Source: Amycolatopsis nivea | Lineage (GTDB): Bacteria > Actinomycetota > Actinomycetes > Mycobacteriales > Pseudonocardiaceae | DNA: 64,000 nucleotides | NCBI RefSeq assembly: GCF_004522235.1 | Contig: NZ_SDLT01000025.1 | Span: 1 to 64,000, forward strand | Reading direction: 5' to 3' | Part shown: positions 1 through 9,339 of the stretch, piece by piece | How positions within the stretch are numbered: position 1 is the first letter of the stretch | Layout: each line of letters opens with the position of its first letter | The notes under the pieces: generated by a model | The model's database searches: none | What the model was told of the DNA's origin: nothing | What the model saw: the letters and a program-made list of their open reading frames with translations, nothing else | Made by a program: the position numbers and the translations under genes

Positions 1-3000
1 GTCGCGCCGGGCAAGGGCGTCTGGCCGGTGTTCTTCACCGTGACCGTGTAAGTGACCTTGTCCCCTGGCTTCACCTCCTTCTTGTCCACGACCTTCGAAA
101 TGTCCAACCCAGACACCGGCGTCGTCGTCCCGCAGCGCGGGTCCGTGGAGCCCGGCAGGCAGTTCGAGCCCGGCGTGTCGGACGTGACCACGTTCGCCAG
201 CCGGTGGTCGCCCTTGACCGGCTTCGCCACAGTCACGCTGTAGGTCACCGTCGCCGAAGCGCCCACCGGAAGATCGCCAGTCCATGTCAATCGAGGAGCA
301 GCATAGGTGGCCACACCGACAGAAGCGGCCGCGTCGCCGTCATAGGCAGCGTCGTCGAGGACCTTCGACAGGTCGTCCGTGAAGGTCGCGCCGGACAACG
401 GTGTCTGGCCGGTGTTCGTGACAGTCACGGTGTAGGTGACCTTGTCCCCCGGGTTCGCCGACGGCTTGTCCGCGACCTTGCTGATCGCGATGCCGGACAC
501 CGGCGTCTCGGTGCCGCAGCGCGGGTCCGTCGACCCCGGCGGGCAGTTCCCGCCCGGAGTGTCCGACGTGACCACGTTGGCCAGCTTGAAATCACCCTTG
601 ACGGGGTTGTTCACGGTGACGCTATAGGTGACCGTCGCCGAGGCGCCGATCGGCAGGTCGCCGGTCCAGGTCAAGCGCGGCGCGGCATACGACACGGAAC
701 CGGCGGACGAAGCGGCGTCACCGTTGTAGGCGGCGTCGTCGAGGACCTTCGACAGGTCGTCGGTGAAGGTCGCGCCGGGCAGCGGAGTCTTGCCGGTGTT
801 CGTCACGGTGACCGTGTACGTGACCTTGTCCCCGGGGTTCGCGGACTGCTTGTCGACCTTCTTCTCGATCGTCATCCCCGGCAGCGGCGTCAGGGTCGAG
901 CACTTCGGGTCCGTCGAGCCGGGCTCGCAGTTGCCTGGCACGGGCGTGCTGACCGTGTTGCGCAGCTGGTGGTCGCCGGTAACAGGATTCTTCACGGTGA
1001 CGCTGTAGGTCACTGTCGCGGAGGCACCGACCGGCAGGTTGCCCGTCCACGTCAGCCGCGGCGCCGTGTAGGCGGTCGAGCCCACCGAGGAAGACGCGTC
1101 GTCGTTGTAGGAGGCGTCGTCCAGCACCTGCGACAGGTCGTCGGTGAAGCTCGCGTCCGGCATCGGGACCTGGCCGGTGTTGGTCACCTTGACGGTGTAG
1201 GTGACCTTGTCGCCCGGGTTCGCGGTCTGCTTGTCGACAGTCTTGGCGACCGTCAGCTCCTTGCCCGGCGTCGTGGTCGAGCACGACGGATCGGTGGAAC
1301 CCGGCGGGCAGTTGGTGCCGGGGGTCGAGGACGTGACGACGTTGTGCAGCTTCTTGTCCCCCGGATCCGGGTTCTTGACCGTGACGCTGTACTTCACCGT
1401 CGCGGAACCGCCGATGGGCAGGTCGCCGGTCCACGTCAGTTTCGGTGCGGTGTAAGAGACCTGCGCGGCCGGAATGGCATCGTTGTTGTAGTCGGCGTCG
1501 TCCAGCACCTGGGACAGGTCGTCGGTGAAAGTCGCGCCGGGCAACGGGGTTTGGCCGGTGTTGGTGACAGTGATCGTGTAGGTCACCTTGGCGCCGGGCA
1601 CGACCTGGTCGCGGTCGGCGGACTTGGCGATCCGCATTCCCGACACCGGTGTCGTGGTGCCGCACCGGGGATCGGCGGAACCGGCGGCGCAGTTGCTGCC
1701 CGGCGTGGCGGAGGTGATCGTGTTTATCAGTTTATGGTCGCCGGTAACAGGATTCTTCACGGTAACGCTGTAGGTCACCGTCGCCGAACCGCCCACCGGG
1801 AGGTCGCCCGTCCAGGTCAGCCTGGGCGCGGCGTAGGAGGTTTGCGCGGCTGGGGCGGCGTCGTTGTTGTAGTCGGCGTCGTCCAGCACCTGCGACAAGT
1901 CGTCGGTGAAAGTCGCTCCGGACAACGGGGTTTGGCCGGTGTTCCGGACGGTCACCGTGTACGTGACCTTGTCGCCGGGGTTCGCGCTGGTCTTGTCGAC
2001 GGTCTTGGCGAACTCGATCCCGGACACCGGCGTCGTGGTCGAACACGCCCGGTCTGTCGAACCCGCGGCACAGTTGTTGCCGGGGGTCGTGGAGGTGATC
2101 GCGTTGATCAGTTTATGATCGCCTGCAACAGGATTCTTCACGGTGACGCTGTAGGTGATCGTCGCCGAAGCGCCGACCGCGAGGTCTCCCGTCCAGGTCA
2201 GCTTAGGCGCGGCGTAAGACATCGAACCCACCGAAGCCGAGGCATCGCCGGCATAAGAGGCGTCATCGAGCACTTTGGACAGATCGTCCGTGAAAATCGC
2301 GCCTGGCAACGGAGTCTGGCCGGTGTTCGCCACGACGACGGTGTAGGTCACCTGGTCGCCGGGATTCGCGGACTGCTTGTCGGCCTTCTTCTCGATCCGC
2401 ATTCCGGACACCGGAGTCGTCGTCGAGCACGCCGGATCGGTCGAACCCGCGACGCAGTTGTTGCCCGGCGTCGTGGACGTAACGGCGTTGACCAGCTTGT
2501 GATCGCCAGTGTCGGGGTTGTTGACCTTCACCGAGTACGTCACCGTCGCGGTCCCGCCGACGGGCAGATCGCCGGTCCACGTCAGCAGCGGTGCCGCATA
2601 ACTCACCGAACCGGAAGAAGCCGACGCATCACCGACGTACGAAGCGTCATCCAGCACTTTGGACAGATCGTCCGTGAAAGTCGCACCGGACAATGGAGTC
2701 TGGCCGGTGTTCGCGACCGTCACGGTGTACTTCACGGTGTCGCCGGGCTTGGCGCTGGCGGGATCGGCGGTCTTGCTGATCCGGATTCCGGAGACCGGCG
2801 TCGTGGTGCCGCACCGAGGATCAGTGGACCCGGCCGCGCAGTTGCTGCCTGGCGTGGTCGACGTGACTGTGTTGACCAGCTTGTGGTCGCCGGTCACGGG
2901 ATTCTTCACGGTGACGCTGTAGGTGATCGTCGCCGAACCGCCTACCGGGAGGTCGCCGATCCAGGTCAGTTTCGGTGCGGTGTAAGAGGTTTGCGCGGCG

Positions 3001-3055
3001 GGAGCGGCGTCGTTGTTGTAGACGGCGTCGTCGAGGACCTTCGACAGGTCGTCGG
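1..3055 (-). repeat. tandem 381/384-bp coding repeats (DUF11 units)
   Basis: Eight direct repeats of 381 or 384 bp lie inside the surface-protein gene. The block encoding TDDLS(K/Q)VLDDA recurs at 351, 735, 1116, 1497, 1878, 2262, 2646 and 3027. All spacings are multiples of three, so copy number can change without breaking the frame. Copies differ by scattered substitutions, so the array is not a very recent expansion. More units probably continue off the left edge. Confidence 0.9.
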
Positions 3056-5303
3056 TGAACGTCGCGCCGCGCGCGGAGACCTGGCCGGTGTTGCGCACGA
3101 CCACGGTATAAGTCACGGTGTCGCCGGGGTTCGCCGACGCCTTGTCTGCGGTCTTGGCGATCTCGATTTTCGTGCCGGGCACCACCGTCTCCGCACAAGA
3201 AGCGGTGGCGTCGTCCTTGCACTGGCGGTCCGGCGGGACGGTCGGCGGCGGGCCCTCGGTCACTTTCGCGCGGTTGATCAGCGTGGCGCCGATGGTCGCG
3301 TCGTCGATCCGGACGTGCACGGTCAACGTGACCTGGCTGCCCGGAGGGATCGCCGCGGCGTGCCATTGCAACGGACCGGTCCCGGTGACGGTGCCGCTCG
3401 TGGTGTCCGCGCTGACGAAGGTCGTGCCGGGCGGGAGCGTGTCGGTGACAGTGGTGGGCGGCACCGCGATGGGGCCGGTGTTGGCCAGCGTGACGGTGTA
3501 GGTCAGCTGGTCGCCGGGCAGCGCGGTCGCCTTGTCCACGACCTTCGCCAGCGTGTACTCCGGCGCCGCGACCACGTTGCGGACGGTGTTGCTCGTCCGC
3601 GTCTGTTCGCGGCCGGTCTGCTTGCCCTGGAAGGCCACCGACGCGGTGTTGTCGAGGCGGGTGCCGGGGGCGACGGTCGGCGAAACGGTGACGCGGAACC
3701 CGAGGTGCGTGCTCTGTCCTGGGGCGAGGTCCGGCAGCTGGCAGGTGACGACCTGACCGGACGCCGTGCATCGCGGGTCCGAACCGGCCACATAGGACAC
3801 TCCGGCGGGCAGGGTGTCGGTGACGACCACGCCGGTCGCGGTGTCCAGGTTCGTGGTGCTGCCGTCCGGGTTCCGGTTGGCGATGTCGAGCCCGTAGGAG
3901 ATCTCGCCGCCCTGCCCGACCCAGCCCGGCGGGCGTTCCTGGACGTTGCCCTCGGGGTCGTTGGACTTGACGATCTGCAGGTTGGGCTCGTTGGCCTCGG
4001 TCATCAGCCAGACGGTCTGCGGGTACAGCGCGTCGCCGGTGGTCCCGACCTTCAGCTGGGCCCGGTCCGAGCCGGCGGGCAGTTTGCCGGTGACGTCGAC
4101 CGTGCGCGCGTCGTAGCCGAAGTTGTTGGCCGGATTCGGCGTGCGGTCGGTGACATTGCTGCCGGTACCGTTCGTGGCGACGCGGTCGATCCGGCTGCTG
4201 AACGCGTTGTTCGTGCTGGTGCCGCCGGGCGCGGGCAGCGTCAGCCGCTGCAGCGACGCGGCGTCGCGGCCGAATTCGAGGTAGTCGCCGGAGATGTTGG
4301 CGTCGCCGTCGCCGACGACCACGCCCATGGTGGCCGACGGGGCGTGGTCGCCCGGGCTCCGGATGCCGTTCAGGTCGATGGTGGTGGAGGTGGGGCTGGC
4401 CCCGCCGCGGACCACGTCGAAGCCGTCCCAGATCTGCAGGTAGCGCAGCGGATCGGTGTCCAGTTCGTACGCCACGACCAGCGACCAGCCGCCCCAGCAG
4501 CCGAGGTTGCTCGCGGAGTTGGCCGAGTTGCCGCGGCAGGCTTGGAGGTCGGCGACGGTGTAGGAGCCGCCGCCTGCCTGTTTGACCAGGCCGGTGACGT
4601 CCTTGACGCCCGCGTGCGCGGTGATCTGCGGGGATCCGCTGCCGAGCGCGTCGAACCAGTCGTAGGTGTCGGCGGTCAGCCGCTGGTAGGTCGCGGAACC
4701 CGGGGCTTTGAACGCGACCTGGTTCGCGCGGGAGGCGTCGCCGGAGTCGGCGTTCGACGAGATCGGGTTGACCTGCCAGTACAGCCGGGCGGAGAGGACG
4801 GTGGCGCCGGGCGGGATGGTCAGGTTCGCGCTCGATGCGGTGTTGCCCGGGGCGGCCGAGTCGCTTTTGACCCAGTAGCCGTAGGTGGAGTTGTTCGCGG
4901 TCTCCCCGCAGGACGTGGGCACGGTGCCGCAGCTGACGACCGAGTTCGAGGCCATCGTGATCGCGCCGTGGGCGACCGTCGAGAACGCCGGGTCGGGGCC
5001 GATTTTGCGCGGCGTGCCCAGACCTCTCGGCTCGACCGCCCTCGGCTGCGGTGCGGCGGGCGGTGCCGAGGTGGCCGGAGTGGCCGGGGTGGTGCTGGTC
5101 GGCGCGGGGGAAGCCGGGCTGGACGGAGCCGGGCTCTCCTGCGCCGAAGCCGGAGCCGCGGACGGGCTCGCCGTGCTGGTGCTGGGCGGCAGGGTGGCGC
5201 CCATCGCGGGCGCGGCGCTCGCGAGGCTCAGGGCGAAGACCACGGCGAGAGCCGCGGCGGCGCGCTCCCCGCGGGAGCGCATGAATCCGGAACGACGGGC
5301 CAT
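1..5303 (-). CDS. giant secreted DUF11-repeat surface protein (3' end off window)
   Basis: The reverse strand is open from an ATG at 5303 to the window edge (about 1,767 codons seen), so the C-terminus and stop are missing. The N-terminus has a signal peptide (basic start, hydrophobic AAAALAVVFALSLASA, AMGA cleavage region). A Pro/Ala/Ser/Thr-rich linker follows to about residue 85, then a non-repetitive beta-rich domain, then DUF11-type domains. From about residue 740 at least eight tandem copies of a 127-128-residue unit follow, each with TFTDDLS(K/Q)VLDDA, (L/I)TWTGDLPVG, TYSVTVKNP and PGDKVTYTV. The copies are marked by the TDDLS segment near 351, 735, 1116, 1497, 1878, 2262, 2646 and 3027, with spacing of 381 or 384 bp, always in frame. 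Each unit carries a conserved Cys pair (NC...RC) that may form a disulfide. Known: DUF11 domains are extracellular Ig-like modules. Inferred: a cell-surface stalk or adhesin; an anchor would lie in the unseen part. Confidence 0.9.
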   Translation of the reverse strand, partial: MARRSGFMRSRGERAAAALAVVFALSLASAAPAMGATLPPSTSTASPSAAPASAQESPAPSSPASPAPTSTTPATPATSAPPAAPQPRAVEPRGLGTPRKIGPDPAFSTVAHGAITMASNSVVSCGTVPTSCGETANNSTYGYWVKSDSAAPGNTASSANLTIPPGATVLSARLYWQVNPISSNADSGDASRANQVAFKAPGSATYQRLTADTYDWFDALGSGSPQITAHAGVKDVTGLVKQAGGGSYTVADLQACRGNSANSASNLGCWGGWSLVVAYELDTDPLRYLQIWDGFDVVRGGASPTSTTIDLNGIRSPGDHAPSATMGVVVGDGDANISGDYLEFGRDAASLQRLTLPAPGGTSTNNAFSSRIDRVATNGTGSNVTDRTPNPANNFGYDARTVDVTGKLPAGSDRAQLKVGTTGDALYPQTVWLMTEANEPNLQIVKSNDPEGNVQERPPGWVGQGGEISYGLDIANRNPDGSTTNLDTATGVVVTDTLPAGVSYVAGSDPRCTASGQVVTCQLPDLAPGQSTHLGFRVTVSPTVAPGTRLDNTASVAFQGKQTGREQTRTSNTVRNVVAAPEYTLAKVVDKATALPGDQLTYTVTLANTGPIAVPPTTVTDTLPPGTTFVSADTTSGTVTGTGPLQWHAAAIPPGSQVTLTVHVRIDDATIGATLINRAKVTEGPPPTVPPDRQCKDDATASCAETVVPGTKIEIAKTADKASANPGDTVTYTVVVRNTGQVSARGATFTDDLSKVLDDAVYNNDAAPAAQTSYTAPKLTWIGDLPVGGSATITYSVTVKNPVTGDHKLVNTVTSTTPGSNCAAGSTDPRCGTTTPVSGIRISKTADPASAKPGDTVKYTVTVANTGQTPLSGATFTDDLSKVLDDASYVGDASASSGSVSYAAPLLTWTGDLPVGGTATVTYSVKVNNPDTGDHKLVNAVTSTTPGNNCVAGSTDPACSTTTPVSGMRIEKKADKQSANPGDQVTYTVVVANTGQTPLPGAIFTDDLSKVLDDASYAGDASASVGSMSYAAPKLTWTGDLAVGASATITYSVTVKNPVAGDHKLINAITSTTPGNNCAAGSTDRACSTTTPVSGIEFAKTVDKTSANPGDKVTYTVTVRNTGQTPLSGATFTDDLSQVLDDADYNNDAAPAAQTSYAAPRLTWTGDLPVGGSATVTYSVTVKNPVTGDHKLINTITSATPGSNCAAGSADPRCGTTTPVSGMRIAKSADRDQVVPGAKVTYTITVTNTGQTPLPGATFTDDLSQVLDDADYNNDAIPAAQVSYTAPKLTWTGDLPIGGSATVKYSVTVKNPDPGDKKLHNVVTSSTPGTNCPPGSTDPSCSTTTPGKELTVAKTVDKQTANPGDKVTYTVKVTNTGQVPMPDASFTDDLSQVLDDASYNDDASSSVGSTAYTAPRLTWTGNLPVGASATVTYSVTVKNPVTGDHQLRNTVSTPVPGNCEPGSTDPKCSTLTPLPGMTIEKKVDKQSANPGDKVTYTVTVTNTGKTPLPGATFTDDLSKVLDDAAYNGDAASSAGSVSYAAPRLTWTGDLPIGASATVTYSVTVNNPVKGDFKLANVVTSDTPGGNCPPGSTDPRCGTETPVSGIAISKVADKPSANPGDKVTYTVTVTNTGQTPLSGATFTDDLSKVLDDAAYDGDAAASVGVATYAAPRLTWTGDLPVGASATVTYSVTVAKPVKGDHRLANVVTSDTPGSNCLPGSTDPRCGTTTPVSGLDISKVVDKKEVKPGDKVTYTVTVKNTGQTPLPGA

Positions 5304-5661
5304 CACGAAAGCTCCCACGGCAAAGGACGGAATTGTCGAGCTGCTTACCCGCGTTCATCGACACCTGGCAGGAGAATTCGTACCGCGCTCTCCCCCGCGA
5401 CGGGGAGGCAGCGGGCCCAGAATCACCACATAGGGGGAACCCGGGCAGGTCAGCAGGGGTGCGAACGTGAAAAAGCCCCGGCTAGCCTCCGATTCCGCGC
5501 GCTATCCGCGACGCCCTGAGGGGGTGTTGCCATTCGGGCCCGGATTCGCGCCGGAACCGCGACGCGAAAATGTGTCGGATCCGACAGCCGCGCCGGGCAG
5601 CCTTCGGGGATTGTTCGCGCGGAAATCCGCCGGAATCGGCCCGGCGTTCGAGACCGTGCTC
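5304..5661. other. intergenic region, no gene recognised
   Basis: These 358 bases lie between the start of the DUF11 protein and the end of the desaturase, both on the minus strand, so they should hold the surface-protein promoter. Frames that stay open here show no recognisable protein and are antisense extensions of flanking genes. I see no clear -35/-10 pair. Confidence 0.5.
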
Positions 5662-6693
5662 CTAGCGGCCCGGTTCCGCAGCGGTTCGCAGCGGGGCCCC
5701 GACCTGGTGCAGATGGGCCAGGACGTCCGCATAGGTGCGGAACAGGCCGCCTTGGCTATAGCTGATCCCCCGGGCGGCGCAGAAGTCCCGCACCAGCGGC
5801 TGCGCCCGGTGCAGGGTCGCCATCGGGATGCTCGGGAAGAGATGGTGCTCGATCTGGTAGTTCAGCCCGCCCAGCGCGTAGGTCGCCCAGCGGCCGCCGC
5901 GGACGTTGTGCGACGTCAGCACCTGGCGGCGGAGGAAATCCAGCCGGTGCCCGGGTTCCAGGTGCGGCATCGCCTTGTGGTTCGGCGCGAACGAGCATCC
6001 CATGTAGACACCCCACGCGGCGTGGTGCACGACGACGAAGACCGCGGCGATTCCCGGCGGCAGCAAGAGAAACACGGCCGCGAGGTACGCGGCGAGGTGG
6101 ACGGCGAGCAGCGTCGCGTCAAGCCGAGGGGACCGGGTTCCGCCGTGGCGCACCGCCTTGATCCCGGACCAGTGCAGATCGATGCCTTCCAGCAGCAGCA
6201 ACGGAAAGAAGAGGAAAGCCTGGTATTTCGCCATCCAGCGCAGGAAACCCGCTTTCGCGCGGCCCTGCCGGCGGGTGAACGCCAGGGCAGGAATGTCGAT
6301 GTCCGGGTCGGCTTCCTCGAGGTTCGGGTTCGCGTGGTGCCGGGTGTGCTTGGCGACCCACCAGCCGTAGCTCAGCCCGACCAGCGCGGCCAGCGCCGTT
6401 CCGGCGGCGTCGTTCGCGCGGCGGGTCCGGAAGATCTGCTTGTGCCCGGCGTCGTGGCCGAGGAACGAGAGCTGGGTGTAGGCGACGGCCAGCAGTGCCG
6501 CCGTGCCGAGTTGCCACCAGCTCGCTGCGCCGAGCGCGAGCAGCGTCCACGCCCCGCCGAACGCCAGCAACGCCGCCGCGGCGCGGACGAGATAGTGCAC
6601 CGGGCGGCGGCGGAACAAACCCGCTTCTTTCACCAGTGCGGAGAGCTCCGCGTACTCGCTGCCGTGTGCCGGGCCGTCTGCCGGTCTGTCCAT
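5662..6693 (-). CDS. membrane fatty-acid desaturase
   Basis: A 343-residue integral membrane desaturase. It has the three histidine boxes of the membrane di-iron acyl desaturases: HDAGH at residues 80-84, HTRHH at 116-120, and QIEHHLFP starting at 280, the last typical of front-end/linoleoyl-CoA-type desaturases. Hydrophobic blocks near residues 35-75, 95-115, 155-170 and 195-225 fit the usual four-helix layout. Known: this family inserts a double bond into acyl chains (acyl-CoA or phospholipid) using O2 and electrons from ferredoxin or a reductase. No reductase gene is adjacent. Inferred role: membrane-lipid unsaturation. Substrate and regiochemistry cannot be read from sequence. An imperfect palindrome lies about 140 bp upstream. 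Confidence 0.93.
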   Translation of the reverse strand: MDRPADGPAHGSEYAELSALVKEAGLFRRRPVHYLVRAAAALLAFGGAWTLLALGAASWWQLGTAALLAVAYTQLSFLGHDAGHKQIFRTRRANDAAGTALAALVGLSYGWWVAKHTRHHANPNLEEADPDIDIPALAFTRRQGRAKAGFLRWMAKYQAFLFFPLLLLEGIDLHWSGIKAVRHGGTRSPRLDATLLAVHLAAYLAAVFLLLPPGIAAVFVVVHHAAWGVYMGCSFAPNHKAMPHLEPGHRLDFLRRQVLTSHNVRGGRWATYALGGLNYQIEHHLFPSIPMATLHRAQPLVRDFCAARGISYSQGGLFRTYADVLAHLHQVGAPLRTAAEPGR

Positions 6694-6831
6694 TTTCCGC
6701 TCCGCATCGGGTGGCGTGCCGGACGACCGCAGTGGTTCGACAGAAGTGGAGGCCCGCGACCGGGGTCCTGCCGTCGAGCCTACACCCGGAGAAATCCCTT
6801 ATCCGGATGGCAAGACCATTCCAAGACTCGT

Positions 6832-6854
6832 AATTCCTTGCCCACCAAGGGATT
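6832..6854. promoter_or_regulatory. imperfect palindrome upstream of the desaturase
   Basis: The arms aattccttg and caagggatt match at 8 of 9 positions around a 5-nt spacer, about 140 bp upstream of the desaturase start. A related AAATCCCTT half-site occurs near 6792. This could be a regulator site. The binding protein is unknown. Confidence 0.3.
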
Positions 6855-7383
6855 CTGACGTGCCCGCGAGACTCCGCCCACTGCCGGATCCCCCGTTCCG
6901 GGCACGCGGCGGCGCGCACCGGGCCGCCGAGGGTGTACCGTCAGCAGTGTCCGAGAACATCTTGTGCGCCGACAGTCCGGGCCGATCGCGGCCAGGGCGA
7001 ACGCACGTCATGTCGTCGGGCCCACGGCACACCACCGCCACCCTCGCGGCCTGTCAGCCGCCGAGCTGCCCTCGCTTCGGTCGCACCCGCGGCATCAGCC
7101 AGTGGCGCCCTTCCCGGACGGCGGTGGTGCGACGTGGCCCATCCGCCCGGTTCCTCTTGGCCCGTCGCGGTCCGTCTTGCCCCGAAAGGTAAACCCATCA
7201 CCGCACCAGTCAGCTCTCCGCTTTTCAGCCACCCCGTCGACGAAAGCCCGCGCCCCGGCGCCCTCGTCCGCCCACAGGAGGACCGGTACGGCGGCCTTTT
7301 CCGCCAACCCGCTACCCCGCCGGGCGACCGGACCGAACCGGCCTTCCCGCGGAGCCGTCGTCGCTGACCCCCTCGCCGCCAAA

Positions 7384-7398
7384 TTAGGTTCACCCTAA
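7384..7398. promoter_or_regulatory. TTAGG-N5-CCTAA palindrome before the 7455 gene
   Basis: A perfect 5-bp inverted repeat (TTAGG, spacer TTCAC, CCTAA) in an AT-richer patch lies 57 bp upstream of the ATG at 7455. It resembles a shortened actinobacterial iron box (DmdR/IdeR sites start TTAGGTTAG and end CTAA), but it is 15 bp rather than 19. Iron control is therefore only a possibility. Confidence 0.35.
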
Positions 7399-7454
7399 AT
7401 CTAGAGAGTGTGTAACATTTGCTCTCGGGTGGACCAGGCGAAGGGGCATCGACC

Positions 7455-8144
7455 ATGAGCGACGGACCGTCGCCGGCGGAACTGGCCGGATACGTGCGGG
7501 TGGCGCGCGACCACCGCGAGCACGAGCGGTACCACTCGGTGCTCAAGCTCGAGGAGTCGGCGGCCTGGCGGCGCGATTCCAACGCCTTGAAACTGCTGGC
7601 CGCCCGGTGGTCGGACAGTCCGGCACCCGATCGGCTCGACCCCGCGCACGGTGCCGTCGGCTGCGTCGATCTCAACGACCCGGCGGTGGTCGCGACGACC
7701 GGAATCCTCTTCATGGAAGGCGAGTCCGAACCGGCGGAAATCACCTCGCTGCGGTCCCGCTTCGAGCAGGCCGCCGTGCGCTATCAGCGGCTTTCCGGCT
7801 GGCTGGGCGAGCACATGGCGGCGGAATGGCCGCGGCTGCGCTCCCTGCTGGTCCCCGACCTCGTCGAAGCCGCTCGCCCGCGGTTCCGGGCGCTGACTCG
7901 CACCACCGAAGCGGCCAACGCGTACAGCCTCGTCGCCCGGCTGCTCGACTCCGCCGTCCACGCGCTCAGGGCGCAGGACCTCACTCCCGAGGGCGTCCGC
8001 CGCGATCCCGCCGCTGCGGCGAAGATGGTGCTGACCGCCTCGTGGTTCCTCGATTCCGCGGCTTCCGCCCTCGCCGAAGCCGGTGCTCAGCTCGGGTTGT
8101 CCGATCCGGATTGGACGAGCTTCATCGAGCTCGCCGAGGCCTGA
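7455..8144 (+). CDS. hypothetical protein, alpha-helical, 229 aa
   Basis: I do not recognise this protein. The chosen ATG has a purine-rich AAGGGG about 8 nt upstream. An in-frame TTG at 7419 lacks such a site. The product is soluble and apparently mostly helical, with an acidic/basic N-terminal region (VARDHREHERYHSVLKLEES) and no signal peptide, membrane segment or recognisable active-site motif. Codon bias is normal for the host, so it is very likely expressed. It is transcribed away from the desaturase and toward the AlkD-like gene. The TTAGG palindrome upstream may regulate it. Confidence 0.75.
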   Translation: MSDGPSPAELAGYVRVARDHREHERYHSVLKLEESAAWRRDSNALKLLAARWSDSPAPDRLDPAHGAVGCVDLNDPAVVATTGILFMEGESEPAEITSLRSRFEQAAVRYQRLSGWLGEHMAAEWPRLRSLLVPDLVEAARPRFRALTRTTEAANAYSLVARLLDSAVHALRAQDLTPEGVRRDPAAAAKMVLTASWFLDSAASALAEAGAQLGLSDPDWTSFIELAEA

Positions 8145-8171
8145 CTTCGTGCGGTTCAGCTGGTGTTTCCG

Positions 8172-8837
8172 TCAGGCCTGCCGCTTGACCATCTCCGCGA
8201 TCCACACCGGCGCGTACGGCGAGGTGCAGTTCGGCGGGGTCGGATAGTCCTTGAGCACTCCCAGCCGCTCCCCGATGCCGATCGCGCGGGCGCGCAGGCC
8301 GGGGTTCTCGATGCCGATCTGGGCGAGGCAGTGGTTCATCGCCCACTGCAACCGCGCCGGGGCGGTTTTCATCTCGGCTTCGATGACGTCGAGGAGCCGG
8401 TCGAGGTCGAGCCCGTCGGGCTTCTTGGCGACGCGGTCCACGGTGAGTGCCCAGCCCGCGCTCGCGACCACCGGGTCGGGATCTTCGAGCCAGGCGGTAC
8501 GGAGGTCCTCGGCGTGACGGCTCTTCTTGACGATGTTCGCGAGAAGCCAGTCGTGGACCTTGGGGGTGCCCGCCTCGCGCAGCATCGCGTCGAGGTCGTC
8601 GCGGTCGAACTGCTTCGGGCGAGCGACGAGGAGCGCGAGGAGACGGGCGTTGGTGTCACCGGTCTGCCAGAGTTCGCGAGCCAGGTCGGGTTGGGCTTTG
8701 AGTTCCTTCGCGAGGGCGCGGAGTTTGGTGAGGTTGACGCTGTGGTCGTCGCCGTGGTTCTCGTTGACGGCCCGGATTTTGGGATCGTGCAGCTCCGCGA
8801 GCCGGTCGAGGACCTCGGCGAGGGTTGCTTCGGCCAC
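8172..8837 (-). CDS. DNA alkylation repair protein (AlkD-like, HEAT-like repeats)
   Basis: A 221-residue protein of the DNA_alkylation/AlkD-like family. It has paired helical repeats throughout and family-like blocks DPKIRAVNENHGDDHSVN near the start, RLLALLVARP in the middle and HDWLLANIVKKS. The GTG at 8837 is chosen because GGGAGGT sits 4-11 nt upstream; the frame stays open further up but without coding character. Known: AlkD-type proteins are glycosylases or DNA-binding HEAT-like proteins for N3/N7-alkylpurines. Several subfamilies lack proven glycosylase activity, so lesion specificity is uncertain. It stands alone, with no ada or alkA neighbour. Confidence 0.82.
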   Translation of the reverse strand: MAEATLAEVLDRLAELHDPKIRAVNENHGDDHSVNLTKLRALAKELKAQPDLARELWQTGDTNARLLALLVARPKQFDRDDLDAMLREAGTPKVHDWLLANIVKKSRHAEDLRTAWLEDPDPVVASAGWALTVDRVAKKPDGLDLDRLLDVIEAEMKTAPARLQWAMNHCLAQIGIENPGLRARAIGIGERLGVLKDYPTPPNCTSPYAPVWIAEMVKRQA

Positions 8838-8925
8838 GGGACCTCCCTGCTCAGACGTGGACAGGACCGAGGCTACGCGAAAGGGGGCGAGGTAACGCGC
8901 ACGGAGCGGGGAACGTCTTTCTGGC

Positions 8926-9339
8926 ATGACCCGGACCCGCCTCGCCGTCGCCGCCATCGCGCTGGCCTTGGTGCTGGCCGGGTGCACTGAGAACCCGCCT
9001 GCCCAGCACGCCGTCGCAGGCCCACCGCTGGCGAGCCAGTCCGCTCCCGAACCCGCCCCGTCCACGACAACGATCCCGGTCCCGTCGCCACCGGCTGCCT
9101 CGACTTCGGCCAAGCCGACCGGCACGCCCAAGACCAGCACGTCACAAGCCAAACGACGCGATCCCTCGACCGGCCCAGGTTGCGGCCAGCGGGCGGTCAA
9201 CGCGGGCAAGTTCAACCCGCGCTGCAAGGAATACCAGGGCTACCTCGACCCCGGCGGTCCCGGCCGTCCGGAGACGTCCGGCGAAATCCAGCGCGAATGG
9301 GCCTGCCAGCAGGGTCAGCTGCCCGCATCGGAATGCTGA
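8926..9339 (+). CDS. small secreted lipoprotein
   Basis: A 137-residue protein with a lipoprotein signal (hydrophobic AAIALALVL, lipobox LAGC, lipidated Cys at about 20). A low-complexity Pro/Ser/Thr/Ala linker runs to about residue 85. The compact C-terminal part has four cysteines (GCGQRA, PRCKEY, WACQQ, SEC at the end), which suggests two disulfides. It is divergent from the AlkD-like gene. Its 3' end overlaps the convergent flavin-reductase gene by 25 nt. I do not recognise the C-terminal family. Confidence 0.75.
   Translation: MTRTRLAVAAIALALVLAGCTENPPAQHAVAGPPLASQSAPEPAPSTTTIPVPSPPAASTSAKPTGTPKTSTSQAKRRDPSTGPGCGQRAVNAGKFNPRCKEYQGYLDPGGPGRPETSGEIQREWACQQGQLPASEC

Larger units (their letters stand above)
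6694..7454. other. 761-bp divergent intergenic region
   Basis: This gap separates the desaturase (-) from the unknown protein at 7455 (+) and should hold both promoters. Open frames in it are rich in Arg/Pro/Ser with no recognisable domain or plausible start, so I call no gene. Two palindromes stand out, at 6832-6854 and 7384-7398. Confidence 0.5.

Noticed and set aside
204..5519. A 1,771-codon open frame on the plus strand over the DUF11 gene.
   Set aside because: It is Arg/Gly/Val-rich, has no domain, and follows the repeats of the true reverse-strand gene. It is open only because of strong third-position GC bias.
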